From Fulvia fulva (taxonomy: Eukaryota > Ascomycota > Dothideomycetes > Mycosphaerellales > Mycosphaerellaceae), in the NCBI RefSeq assembly GCF_020509005.1, contig NC_063022.1, positions 868,001 through 932,000 of the forward strand: 64,000 bases of DNA, written 5' to 3'. The position numbers were made by a program, and so were the translations under genes. Positions 12,750-22,697 of the stretch are shown here, one piece after another. The notes below the pieces were generated by a model. The model was given only the letters and a program-made list of their open reading frames with translations. It was not told where the DNA came from and did not search any database. How positions within the stretch are numbered: the stretch's first letter is position 1; the number at the start of each line of letters is the position of its first letter.

Positions 12750-14100
12750 CTATATCCCGCTGTCCGGCTAGCCCTAGGGCCGCTAGGGCGCCCTAAAGAT
12801 TCGTATTTAGCCTAGTTCGTTAGCGGCCCGGTTAAGGTGTCGAGGCCTACCGGGAGGTAGATACGTTTACGGTTAGGTTCCCTTATTCGTCTCTTCTACC
12901 CTCTTCCTTTTACTCGGCTCGAAGCCCTTATATACGGTAGGTCCCTCCTACTATCGTTAGGGGTATCTAGCTAGTATAGAGATCCTTACTTATCTCGCTC
13001 GTTCTTATGCTACTATTCTAGCTAGGTATTAGTTTTAATACGCTAGGTGCCTTCTACCGTAGTATATATACCTACTCTCCTTTTTTAGGCATTTCCTTCC
13101 CTAGTATAGGCCTACGTAGTAAGGACACCTTAGGGTCTTCTCCCCGTATTTTAGGGCTATATAACCGTAATATTAGTATAAGAAGTACTATAGTACCCTA
13201 TAGCTACTCTAATAGATCTCCGTGTCTATCCTCTCGTAGTTCTAGAATAGCCTATTATTTAGTATCTAGTTAGCTTGTTCCGCTGTCTCTACCTAGATAA
13301 TAAGCGATAAATACGTCTTCTCTCGGTCTACTATCTTATATAGCTATACCGCCTTCGTTAGTTGTACTTCTAGAGAGGTATTCTAGTTCTATACTTAGAG
13401 GTAGAGAAGGTCTTCGACCTTAAATGTCCTAGGGACCCCGTAGGCGATAACGGTATACTATTAGTAGGAGACTCGTACTAACTTCGCGACTTTAGTAGTC
13501 TACTCCTTATAGGTCTCTAGTTTTTGTCTATTAGACTCTTATACGGTAAATAGTCTTACTACGCCTATTGCCTCTACCTTCGCTCTAACTACCTCCATTT
13601 GGCCGATTCTATCGACAATCTTATTACTTATTAGGGCTACGATTTCTTATTTCGCCGCCGGATTAGTAATATATAGGCGTACCGTATTACTTACCTTCGG
13701 AGGGGGTTAATTCTTACCTACTACTACTATTACCTATATAGTTAGTCTCTAGGCTACCTTCTATATTACTTATTAGATTGTCTTCGGGATTTAGTATAAT
13801 AGCGCTTTTAGCGCTCCTAGTAGCTATACTATAGTATTCTTATATATCCGGGCTAGGTGTTCGTTATCCCCTAGTAAGTTCTCCGCCTCCGTATATAGGG
13901 TCGTCTACGCTATATTATTTGTCGTTAGCCTCTACTTTCTATATAGTAGGCCTTAGCTTATGTCCTAGGTTTTCTCTTAGTTTGTTCCCCGGTTTAGCTC
14001 TTAGTATAAAATGTTCGTAAGGCTATAGCTCTCGTTAGTTACTATCCTTTACTACTATTCGGGGTCGCGCTTTCTATTTAGGCAGTTGTCCTCCGTAACT
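12750..14100 (-). pseudogene. LINE-2 ORF1 (gag-like) remnant
   Basis: The stretch upstream of the LINE-2 endonuclease on the same strand occupies the expected ORF1 position. I can make out a weak Cys/His-rich segment near 13080-13200 in the right orientation, but most of it is too mutated to read. The identification rests mainly on position. Confidence 0.45.
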
Positions 14101-14190
14101 CCGTAACTCTAGGGTCTACCTTTAGGGGAACGGAACCTTAGTTTTAGGGTTCTTTATACTACGATTACGCCGCCGCTAGCGTAGGCGGGT

Positions 14191-15366
14191 CGCTACTACT
14201 TAAGTAGATTACTCGTCTTAATAAGGGCTATCGAATAAATAGTCCTTGTCGATGTTCCGCTCCTTATTTAGTAGGTTAGATTATATATATAGCCCTTATA
14301 GACGTAGTTATCGGCGGTTATTACGAGTAAATACTATACTACGTTACCGACCTCGAATACGATATCGTCTTTAGACTACCGTAGCTCTCCGCGTATAACC
14401 CGAACATCTTCTAGGAAACTAGCGAGGTAGCGTTTAGATCTAACTACTACTTCGGTCACTATCTATATAATAAGACATTGATAATAGTATAATCTCTAAA
14501 CTATATCGGTAGAACCTAGTAAACAAAATATAGACTAAAGCCCTTTACTAGCGAATTAGTAGGATTTATAGCCGGAGGGGCGGAGCTAAATATGTCCGCT
14601 CTAGAGGTAGATAAAGAGGTAGATTACTAGGAAGTCTCGTAGCGTATATAGGAGATATACGCGTACTAGCCTAGGGCCGAGTACTTCTATATTATACCTA
14701 CGGGGCGCGAGGATAACGATAATAACAATAATAGCCTTAAACTAAGCGTAATAGTAGCTAATAACCTAGATCAGTTCTTAAACAAGTAGTTTAACTACAA
14801 TCCTAAAGAGAAGCTCCCGCCTATATACTACGACATTATAGATACTTTCTTAGTAAAGGACTATAAGGGACTCCTACCTTACCGACTAGGCATCGACTAC
14901 GAGATTTATATTAAACCCGGTAGACCTTAAGAACCGCTATATCGAAAGCTATACGGACTAGCCGAGAAGGAGAATAAAGCCGTTAAGAAATAGTTACTCG
15001 AATAGACTTTAGAAGGTAAGGTACGTAAGGCCGGTTAGAAAACAAGCTAGTTACCGGTACTAGTATTAGTAGTAAGAAAGCCTAGAGGAGGGCTACGAGT
15101 ATATATTAACTACCGTAGGCTAAACGCTATTACTATTAGGAATCGCTATCCTATTCTATTAATATAGGAAACGCTTAACCGTATATACGGAAAGAAGTAC
15201 TTTACAAAACTAGATATTATAGTAGCCTTTAATAAGTTACGGATCGCGGAAGGGTACGAGTAGCTAATAGCTTTCGTAATAGTTAGTTACGCCTACTTAC
15301 GAGTAGAGAGCTAACCTCTACGTACGGTACCGAGACTGCCCGAGATAGTATAATAGTACTAGACTA
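14191..15366 (+). pseudogene. Ty3/gypsy fragment Q (protease end and N-terminal RT)
   Basis: Plus-strand pol fragment. The C-terminal end of a Ty3 protease (YDIVFRLPQL, about 14360) is followed by the LPPIYYDIIDTF linker near 14816. The first half of RT comes next: [21 protein letters not shown] (about 15075-15135) and [18 protein letters not shown] near 15210-15265. Homology stops around 15300, before the YxDD catalytic loop, and copia A begins at 15367. I did not find its continuation on the far side of copia A. Stops are RIP-type. Confidence 0.75.
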
Positions 15367-15601
15367 TATTAAATAGGTACGGGTAGATAGTAGCGGAGTA
15401 GAGTAAGAGATCAATCTTTAACTAACTAATAGCACGAGTATATAGTAATATATTAGGAACTAATGTGTTGATTATGTTAGATGTCTATCTAAGCTAAAGG
15501 GGAGAGAAGGTATCTCCCTATAAGCTAAGTCATCGTAGATGCCTCGGGCTGCTAGATCACTTCCTAATTATTGACTCCCTTTAAGATGCTACATCTTAAC
15601 A
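15367..15601 (-). repeat. 3' LTR of copia A
   Basis: 235 bp, nearly the same sequence as 27425-27659, 38445-38679 and 49978-50212. Ends are TATTAAAT...CTTAACA. Confidence 0.9.
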
Positions 15602-18600
15602 CTCCTACTTATCTCGTATAGGAGGTTATAGTCTGCTCACTTCCTATTAATAGTACTTAGACCTTTTTATAATAGGTTAAGCTAGCTTACAAACCTCTAG
15701 AAGTGTAGACTAGTCTTTAGTTTTATAAACCCGTCTATAAGTATCTTAGAGGTTAGGCTATACTTAACAGTAATAAGCCTCCTCTACTAAAGTTTCCTAA
15801 CAGCGTTATAGGCAATGTCAATGTGCTTCGACTTGTTATAAACATGTACATCTTTCACTAGGGTGAGAGCAGCTTGATTGTCACCTCTTAATTGGACTAG
15901 TCTCAAATTTGATATAGTCTCCTAGTTTCTAGTGATTCTTAGTTAATAGGAACAGTCTCCTACTAACTCTAGACAATCTATTTCTCTTAGTAGTGAAGCT
16001 AGGAATTAGGACTGCTTCGTATATACATTTATAGCTATGTATTTAGCCTCTATTGTGGATGTTGCTACAGACTTTTGCTTCTTGCTCATCTAAGAAACTG
16101 GTGCCCTATAGAGGAAGAAGACATACCTAAGGATTGAGACTCTATCTGCTTTGTCTATTGCATAATCAGAATCACAGTATTCAATAAGGTGTCCTTTTCT
16201 AGACTTTGAGAACTAAAGTCCTAGATCAGGGTATGATCTTAGGTACCTAGTGATCTTCTTCAAAGCCTTCATGTGGTAGGTGGATGGGTTACTCACAAAT
16301 GAGCTCATCCTTCCTAGGGCAAAAGCAATGTCTGGCCTTGTGATTGTTGCTAGCCACATCCAAGTACTATTGATACTCTGGTACTCTGCCTTGTCACACC
16401 TCTCATCTATATGGCTTGAAGGTTTGAGGGCCTTATAGCTGTCTATAGGTGAGTGTGTAGGTGCTGCCTTCTTATAGTTCATTCCCATCTTGGCTAGGCT
16501 GTCCCTAACAAAGTGTCCTTAGTCAAGTTTCAGGATTCCTCTCTTCCTGTCCCTTGTGACTCTCATACCAAGGATCTTTTCAGGTTCACCTAGATCTTTG
16601 ATCTTGAAGATCTTGCCAAGTTCTCTTTTGAACCAGAGAACATCTGTCAACTTTGGTGCAGCAATTGGAATGTCATCCACATGTATAAGAATTATGATCT
16701 CCCTCTTCTTATAGATAAGTAGGCATGGATCCACTTCTGACTGTGTGAATCCAATCTCTCTAAGCTTTGACACATAGAGTTGATTCCAACCTCTAGCTGC
16801 TTGCTTAAGTCTATACAAGCTTTGAGGATTTTGAACACTATGTTTGGTGGAAGCTCAACTCCTAGTGGTGGTAACATAAAGATGTCTTTATAGAGGGTGC
16901 TTTCTATGAATGCATTATTCACATCCACTTGGTGAAGATAAAGATCCTTCTTATACATAATAGCTATAAACACCCTAAGGGTGTCCTGTCTTACTATAGG
17001 TGCAAATGTCTCTATAAAGTCAACACTAAACTTCTGTAAGAAGCCCCTTGTAACTAGTCTAGCCTTGAACTTTTCAATAGCTCCACTAATACTTCTCTTA
17101 ATATTAAAGACCTATCTTGATATAACCAGATTTGCTCCTTTTAGTAGAACAGAATTTCCCTAGGTGTTGTTACTCTATAGAGCATCTAGTTCCTTTTGGA
17201 TTGCTTCCTTCTAAAGATGTCCCCATTTCTTGTTATTTATAGCATCCTTATAGGATTTTGGAATTAGGACCTCTTGCTTATATATAATAGCTTCTATAGT
17301 TGCTATAAAGGCCATTTCCTCAACTTCTTCTAGGAATTCGCTATCCTATAGTATTGAACTGTCTACTGATTACATAGCTATAAAGAAAGCTTAGTAAAAA
17401 GCAGCAAGGTTCTCTAAGAGGTCTATTGCTTCTCCCACTTCAGTGGTTAGTTCGGCCTTAGGGACTATAGATTCTAGGGCTTTCCGTGTCATGTTATAGC
17501 CCTTAACATTATAGTTAGCCTTCCTCTTTCTAAGGGATGATTTAGGGACCGTTACTTATGACCTAGTAACGTCTATTTCCTAGGGATCTAGAGAGCTTCT
17601 CTTAATTAGCTAATCGATTTTCTGAAATTCCCCTACGTTCTCCGGAGGTTAGGAAAGTTATATAAACAGCTTTCTCGGCTAAGCGACTTTAGGGCTCTTA
17701 ATTGGCTGATCTATTTCGGGTCTAAGAGGTCTGTCTATTGCTTCTCCTACTTTAGTAGTTAGTTCGGGCTTAGGGACTATAGATTTTAGGGCTTTCTGTT
17801 TCATGTCATAGCCCTCAACATCATAGTTAGCCTTTCTCTTTCTAAGGGATGATTTAGGGACCGTCACTTATAACCTAGTAACGTCTATTTCCTAGGGATC
17901 TAGGGAGCTTCTCTTAATTAGCTGATCGATTTTCTGAAATTCCCCTACGTTCTCCGGAGGTTAGGGAAGTTGCACAAATAGCTTTCTCGGCTGAGCGACT
18001 TTAGGGCTCTCAATTGGCTGATCTATTTCGGGGGTGCTCTAACCGACGCCTAAATAGTAGGTAGATTGTCCTAAGGATACGTTCTTCTATAGCCTTCCTA
18101 AGGGCTTCCTAGCTAGTGTACTGCTTAGTAGATTCAATGTTAGAACATTAAGACCTATATTACCTCTAGGCTAGTCCTCAAAGAAGTCTATATATATGTG
18201 TTGTTTAATAGCTCTTATGTCTAGTTCCTAAAAGAGCTAGGCTTTAGCTATGTTTTTAACATACCTAATAAACACTGCTTCTTTACCCCTATTTATTAGC
18301 TTGTCACTTCTTGCCTATTAGGGTTAGGATCTTATGTCTATATAGACAATAGCTTTGTATCCCTAAATTTTCAAATAGTTAATAGTCGGTTTGATACTAT
18401 CAAAAGCCTTATCTAGTAAAACCTTAAACCTATTGTAATCTAGGTCATTTAGCTGTTTGTTCCTTATATAAGTTCAGGCCTCTAGTACTTTAGGCCAAAA
18501 TTCAACCGGCATTTTAGCCTCTTTAAGCATTGCCCTTATAGAGTCCTCTAAGGTTTGTATTGACCTCTTAACTAGTCCATTCTGTAGAGAGTTGTATACC

Positions 18601-19591
18601 TTAGTCGGCTCGAGCCTAATCCCCAAATCCTTCTCCTACTACTTTACTAATATAATAAGTTCTTTTATATTGTTAATCCTTACTGCTTTTAGCTACGCTA
18701 ATGATTTCCTCTCTACTTTGATCTTCTAGTTCTAGAGAGCAACTAGAGCATCTTCTCTTTTCCTAAGAGGAAAGGTCTACTTCTTCCTAGAGAAGTTGTT
18801 AACAATCTTAAGCTAGTATTTGAATCCTAGTCTTAAGATTAGTAGTAGGCTATATATGTTAATAGATATAAGGGCAAGTCTTTTAGGTCTTTTCTCTATA
18901 ACTTTGCCTTTGTACTTCTTCATCTTTACTATTGAACATACTCTGCACTAGTGAAAGCCATCCTTAGGGATAGGAATAGGTTCTTTTAAGTCTGTTACCT
19001 TGTGAAGATTCTGGAGCAAATTCTTCCCAAGGTGTGCAAATCTTCTATACTAAAGCTCCTACTGCTTCAGGTCGGTCTCTGATTGAGCAGTCACAAAGGC
19101 ATTCTCTATTAGTAGTGTATATAATAAATAATATGCCCGTTCTTATAGGAGAGGAGAAATCTTATTAATAAATAGGACCCCCCTAAGGAGCTTTGTCTAG
19201 ACAATAGTCTTACTAGAGGGGGAAACAAGAGAAAATGATAGAGGTTAAACACTAAACTGCTTACTAAACTAGTTCTATAAAACTAGGTTTACTCCTAGCT
19301 TAGGTATAAGTAGGACATCTTCTAAAACAACTTTTCTACTAGCTCTCCTACTCATTTCTACATTCCTAATATAAGTGGCTAATAAAAGCCCACCTCCTAC
19401 TTTAATCCATTTCCTCCTTATTAAGGGAGTTATAGATCTAAAGAGGTAGCTTTACTTAGTTATATAGGATGAAGTATAGGAGTTAAGTAACTACTCTAAC
19501 GAGGGGAACTTGCCTTAGACTTCTATAGTTAAGTAAGCCACTTTATTATACTTATTATTATTAGACATTGTCTCTAGGGATGAGCTGTATG
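15602..19591 (-). pseudogene. copia A pol remnant (RNase H, RT, integrase, protease)
   Basis: Reads right to left on the minus strand: protease linker (about 19560-19400), GAG-pre-integrase and integrase (about 19100-18300), RT (about 17200-16200) and RNase H (about 16180-15700). The RT stretch is the least damaged. It holds a 93-codon piece (16692-16973) beginning MFIAIMYKKDLYLHQVDVNN, a 99-codon piece (16519-16818) with the catalytic loop HVDDIPIAAP (codons at 16672-16683 and on), and a 91-codon piece (16213-16488) ending RYLRSYPDLGL. These align with the intact copia protein at clearly reduced identity, so the two are separate families. Stops and Cys-to-Tyr changes are RIP-type. Confidence 0.8.
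17414..18032. repeat. direct tandem duplication of about 310 bp within copia A
   Basis: Unit 1 (17414-17721) and unit 2 (17722-18032) both run from CTAAGAGGTCT to CTGATCTATTTCGGG. Copia B has one copy of this segment (about 40494-40804). Unit 2 looks almost identical to the B copy. Unit 1 differs by scattered C/T and G/A exchanges and lacks a 4-bp GTCT. The duplicated stretch is the linker between integrase and RT. Confidence 0.85.
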
Positions 19592-20111
19592 TGTCATGGT
19601 CTCCCTACAGAGAGTACAGAAGGTGGGGACAGAAGAGCCTCAGAGTGCTCAGAAGTCGTCAAGAAGTGACAGTCCAGCTTGGTGTGTGAGCGCCAAGAAT
19701 CACATGCCCCGCAATATTCACTACGGGACCCAGCCCTCCAAATTCACCCCTCTACCAAACCTTGACAGATTCACTTCGGCTCGTGACTGTGTGACTCACG
19801 GCACTCCCGCGAGCACCCGCGACTGCGCTGGACCCTGGAAGAAGCACGTGGAAGACTCGGAACGTAGGGCAGGTTGGAATAAGGTTTTGAGCAAAGCTGC
19901 TGAGCGCGGCTTCGCACGGGTTAGCCCTGTTGATGCGGGGACACGCACTCGCGAGGGTCGCGTATAAATATCTGGCCTTCCCCAGGCCTCTCTTGCTTCC
20001 TTCGTCTTTTGTTTTGTGTAGCAATCATACTATACCCTTTTGCATCTACACTTCGCACCTGCATTCTCGCTTTCACCCTTGCATCTCACAGGCCAGGCTC
20101 TCGCCCTGACA
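19592..20111 (+). mobile_element. solo LTR of the Ty3 family C/D (long form)
   Basis: A 520-bp LTR running TGTCATGGTCTCC...GCCCTGACA, flanked by the 5-bp duplication GTATG (19587-19591 and 20112-20116). The empty site is visible in copia B near 42358 (GAGCTGTATAAGTTACGTG). It is the same LTR as those of elements D and C but keeps a 77-bp block missing in D. It is far less RIPed than the copia around it. It presumably formed by LTR-LTR recombination that removed a complete element. Confidence 0.92.
19963..19970 (+). promoter_or_regulatory. TATA box of the Ty3 LTR (solo copy)
   Basis: TATAAATA in the orientation of the LTR, after GGGTCGCG. The same octamer occurs in the LTRs of element D. Position within the LTR suits an LTR promoter at the U3/R boundary (inference). 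Confidence 0.55.
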
Positions 20112-20326
20112 GTATGAGTCACGTGACTCTTAGGCGGAAAAACCTTTTCTAGTCTTTGTTTCTTTAGAGGTATAAGACTAGGCCTAGTTCTTCTAGAGCG
20201 GTAGTATATTAGAGCTAAGTTTCTTCACCATTTTCTTAAGATCTTCTATAGAGGACTTCTCTCTTAGTGTCCTCCTTAAAGTAGGTAGTAGAGTTCTCTT
20301 CTTCTTAATATATATTATATTCTAGG
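20112..20326 (-). pseudogene. copia A gag-protease linker remnant
   Basis: 215 bp of copia A between the solo LTR and LINE copy 2. It corresponds to 42359-42573 of copia B, which encodes the gag region downstream of the zinc knuckle. It contains no open frame. It includes the E-box-like palindrome AGTCACGTGACT next to the solo LTR insertion site. Confidence 0.7.
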
Positions 20327-21399
20327 AGGTCGACGACGAGAATCACCTATACGTAGTGTCGGCTACGAACCTCTCGTCTAGCTACGAGAGAGCCAAATAT
20401 TCTTACGCTAGAGCGTCGTAGGCGTAACGGGCGCGTAACGTAGGCGAAGCCGCGGCGAATAGAGGACTACTAGCAAAACGGGTATAAAACTATCCGACGA
20501 GCGTATACTCGTGTCGGAAGCGAGTCCCTCTCTACGTATAAGAAGGGCGCGGAACCGTAGCCTATACGCTCGATAGGACACCTCTAGTATAAGTACAGAA
20601 TTTTCACCTCCGGAGACCGTAAACCGAGCGGGCTAAGCGACGAACATTAGACGAGCGGACTATAGAACAACAACTAAGCGGACTATATAACGGCGTCGAG
20701 CGGACTACGAAACAATCTAGTGTTTACTAGCGGGCAATACGGTAGGTAGGTAGACACGCGACGAAGCCTATAAGGGCCTATTAAATACCCGGTATAGGAA
20801 CGAGGGTTTTGTCTAAGGCACTACCTGTCCCGCTACATAACGTACCTAGTCTAATACAGTAGAATACGACGAGCAAAAGACGATAGCCTAAAAAAGGAAA
20901 AGACGGCTATTAGGACGGGGAAAAGACGTATAATATAAGTAGATTAGTTCTATAATCGGGGAGGATCGAGGGTAGGGTAATAAGGAATTTTATATTAGTT
21001 AGTAGGTAGAAACGTAAGGAGTACGCTACCCGGCGTAGTGTGTGCCCCGAGCAAACCTACGAGGTATAGACGGCCGCTTTCTAGAGATAGGCTACGGTAA
21101 CGCGAAGGGCGTTAAAACCTAGGGCGTAGTATATACTAGTAGCGACGGCTAACACTGTCTATATAGCCCGAGAGGACGGATACGTATATCGGTCAATAGA
21201 GAGCACTAAAGGGCTTAGGCCTATAGAGGTAGATATTAGCTTAAGGAGCAAATAGGGAGGGAGGGCGTAGAGGGAAGCTTTTGCTCCGGGCTAACCTCTC
21301 GAAACGAGGCTATACGGTAGTACTAGATAAGTAGGAAAGCGCGGTTAAGACTTGTTACCTTATCTCGTAGCTAGCTTACTAAATACGATTCCTTCCTTA
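20327..21399 (+). other. LINE copy 2 5' untranslated/promoter region
   Basis: About 1.07 kb between the 5' target duplication and the start of shared LINE sequence at 21400. No reading frame is recognisable. It is rich in CpG and holds a small cluster of AGCGGACTATA-type motifs (about 20625-20710). By position it should be the 5' UTR with the internal promoter. Copies 1 and 3 have an unrelated 0.2-kb leader instead. Confidence 0.65.
20625..20710 (+). repeat. four spaced GAGCGGACTA motifs
   Basis: The motif (G/A)AGCGG(G/A)CTA occurs four times at roughly 25-30-bp spacing. Its core resembles the GAGCGGGCTATA unit in the pogo-type TIR at 3281, which could be chance. Possible factor-binding sites in the LINE leader. 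Confidence 0.4.
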
Positions 21400-21449
21400 C
21401 TAGGCTACGGTACGGACGGCGCCTACGGCTCTATAGGCGAAGCTCCCCT

Positions 21450-22697
21450 AAGATAACTAGTAGCAACTTATAGAGGACGTAAAAAGTATAGAAACTAACG
21501 ATTAGCTCCTATACCGGTCTCTATAGGTAATGATTACTTAGCTACGTACGGCGCTTATACTATCGTATTACCGAGGGTAATAAGAAATAAGGACGACGTC
21601 CTAGGTAATTAGTAAGGCTACCCGGAATCAATACCCCTATAGCTAGGCATCGGTCGCGGTATTAGTACTAGGCCCCCGCCTAACGTACGATGTAGTCACG
21701 ATCCGTATTATAGTAAAGGAAGACTAGGCCGAAGTTACGAAGCTATCGAATAAGGAGCTCGCCTAACGAATTAACTAACTAGGGGTAGTCGTAGTGAACT
21801 AATAGTCTAACGGTACTCTATAGATCTATACTAGCTCTACTACTACTAGGAGGCACCTAGAGGCATAGCTATAGTAGGCATCTAAGGTTACGGTATTAGC
21901 GAAGGTCTTAACGAAGCAATTTACGATCCTAGTCTACGATATACCTAAGGAGTTCGACCTAACTAACTAAGGTCACCTACGTACTCTCTAAGAGGACAAC
22001 CCGGTCACTCTTAACTCTCTAATCTAGAAGGCGACTTGGCTCTATAGGAAATAGCTAGAAGGTAAGAAGGCCTCGGCGCTAATAGTATAGCTATAAGACG
22101 CGAAAGCGGCGGATCTAGCGATAGAATAAGGCCTAGTCTAGTAATATAACCTTAAGACAGTAGAAAAGCACTCCTTATCCTTTCGTGTCCTCTAATGCTT
22201 CAAATGCTAACAGTATAGACACTAAACCTATACGTGTATAAACAAGTAGGCCTACTCGAACTATATAGGAGACTATATGTCTAGGGACTATATATCGGCT
22301 ACGAGACGGTACGCGAACTGTCCGGGGCACTACCTATTATATAGCGCGGAATGCCTATAGCGGAAAATAGCGAAAAATAAGGCAATTACAAACAGAACCG
22401 TCGCCCTAAGATTCTACGGCAACCGTAAGGCTAGCCTATACCGGAACTAGTTAGCGGCGGTCGGGTATAAGCGCCCTAGGGCCGAGAACGATATAAAGGA
22501 TACGTAACCTAGGGCGTACGGGAGGCCACGTGCCCTACTAGCTACGGCGAGGGCATCTAACTAGGCCCGGCTCCCCTTTAGTATATAGCCGATAGGCGTA
22601 GACTAGGACGTATAAGGTAGTAGGACATAGGACGCTATAGAGGAAACGATTATCGATGCCGATAACTAGCCTCGACACGCTTAGTATCATCTAGTAT
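21450..22697 (+). pseudogene. LINE copy 2 ORF1 (gag-like) pseudogene
   Basis: Same protein as ORF1 of copy 1. It has the KQFTILVYDIPKEFD segment (about 21918-21960), then C-F-K-(C) and a second Cys/His motif within about 22195-22370. TAG and TAA replace Gln throughout. The end overlaps ORF2, whose ATG is at 22656. The 5' end of the frame is uncertain. Confidence 0.7.

Larger units (their letters stand above)
9567..14190 (-). mobile_element. second LINE family (LINE-2), RIPed relic
   Basis: A non-LTR element on the minus strand, different in sequence from LINE copies 1-3 but with the same architecture. Its 5' side is near 14190, where it interrupts Ty3 fragment Q. Its 3' side meets the tail of LINE copy 1. 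Endonuclease and RT are recognisable once TAG is read as Gln. Boundaries are approximate. Confidence 0.75.

Noticed and set aside
19596..20024. Two open frames of 90-123 codons on opposite strands
   Set aside because: They lie wholly inside the solo LTR and their translations match no domain. They are chance frames in GC-rich repeat sequence.
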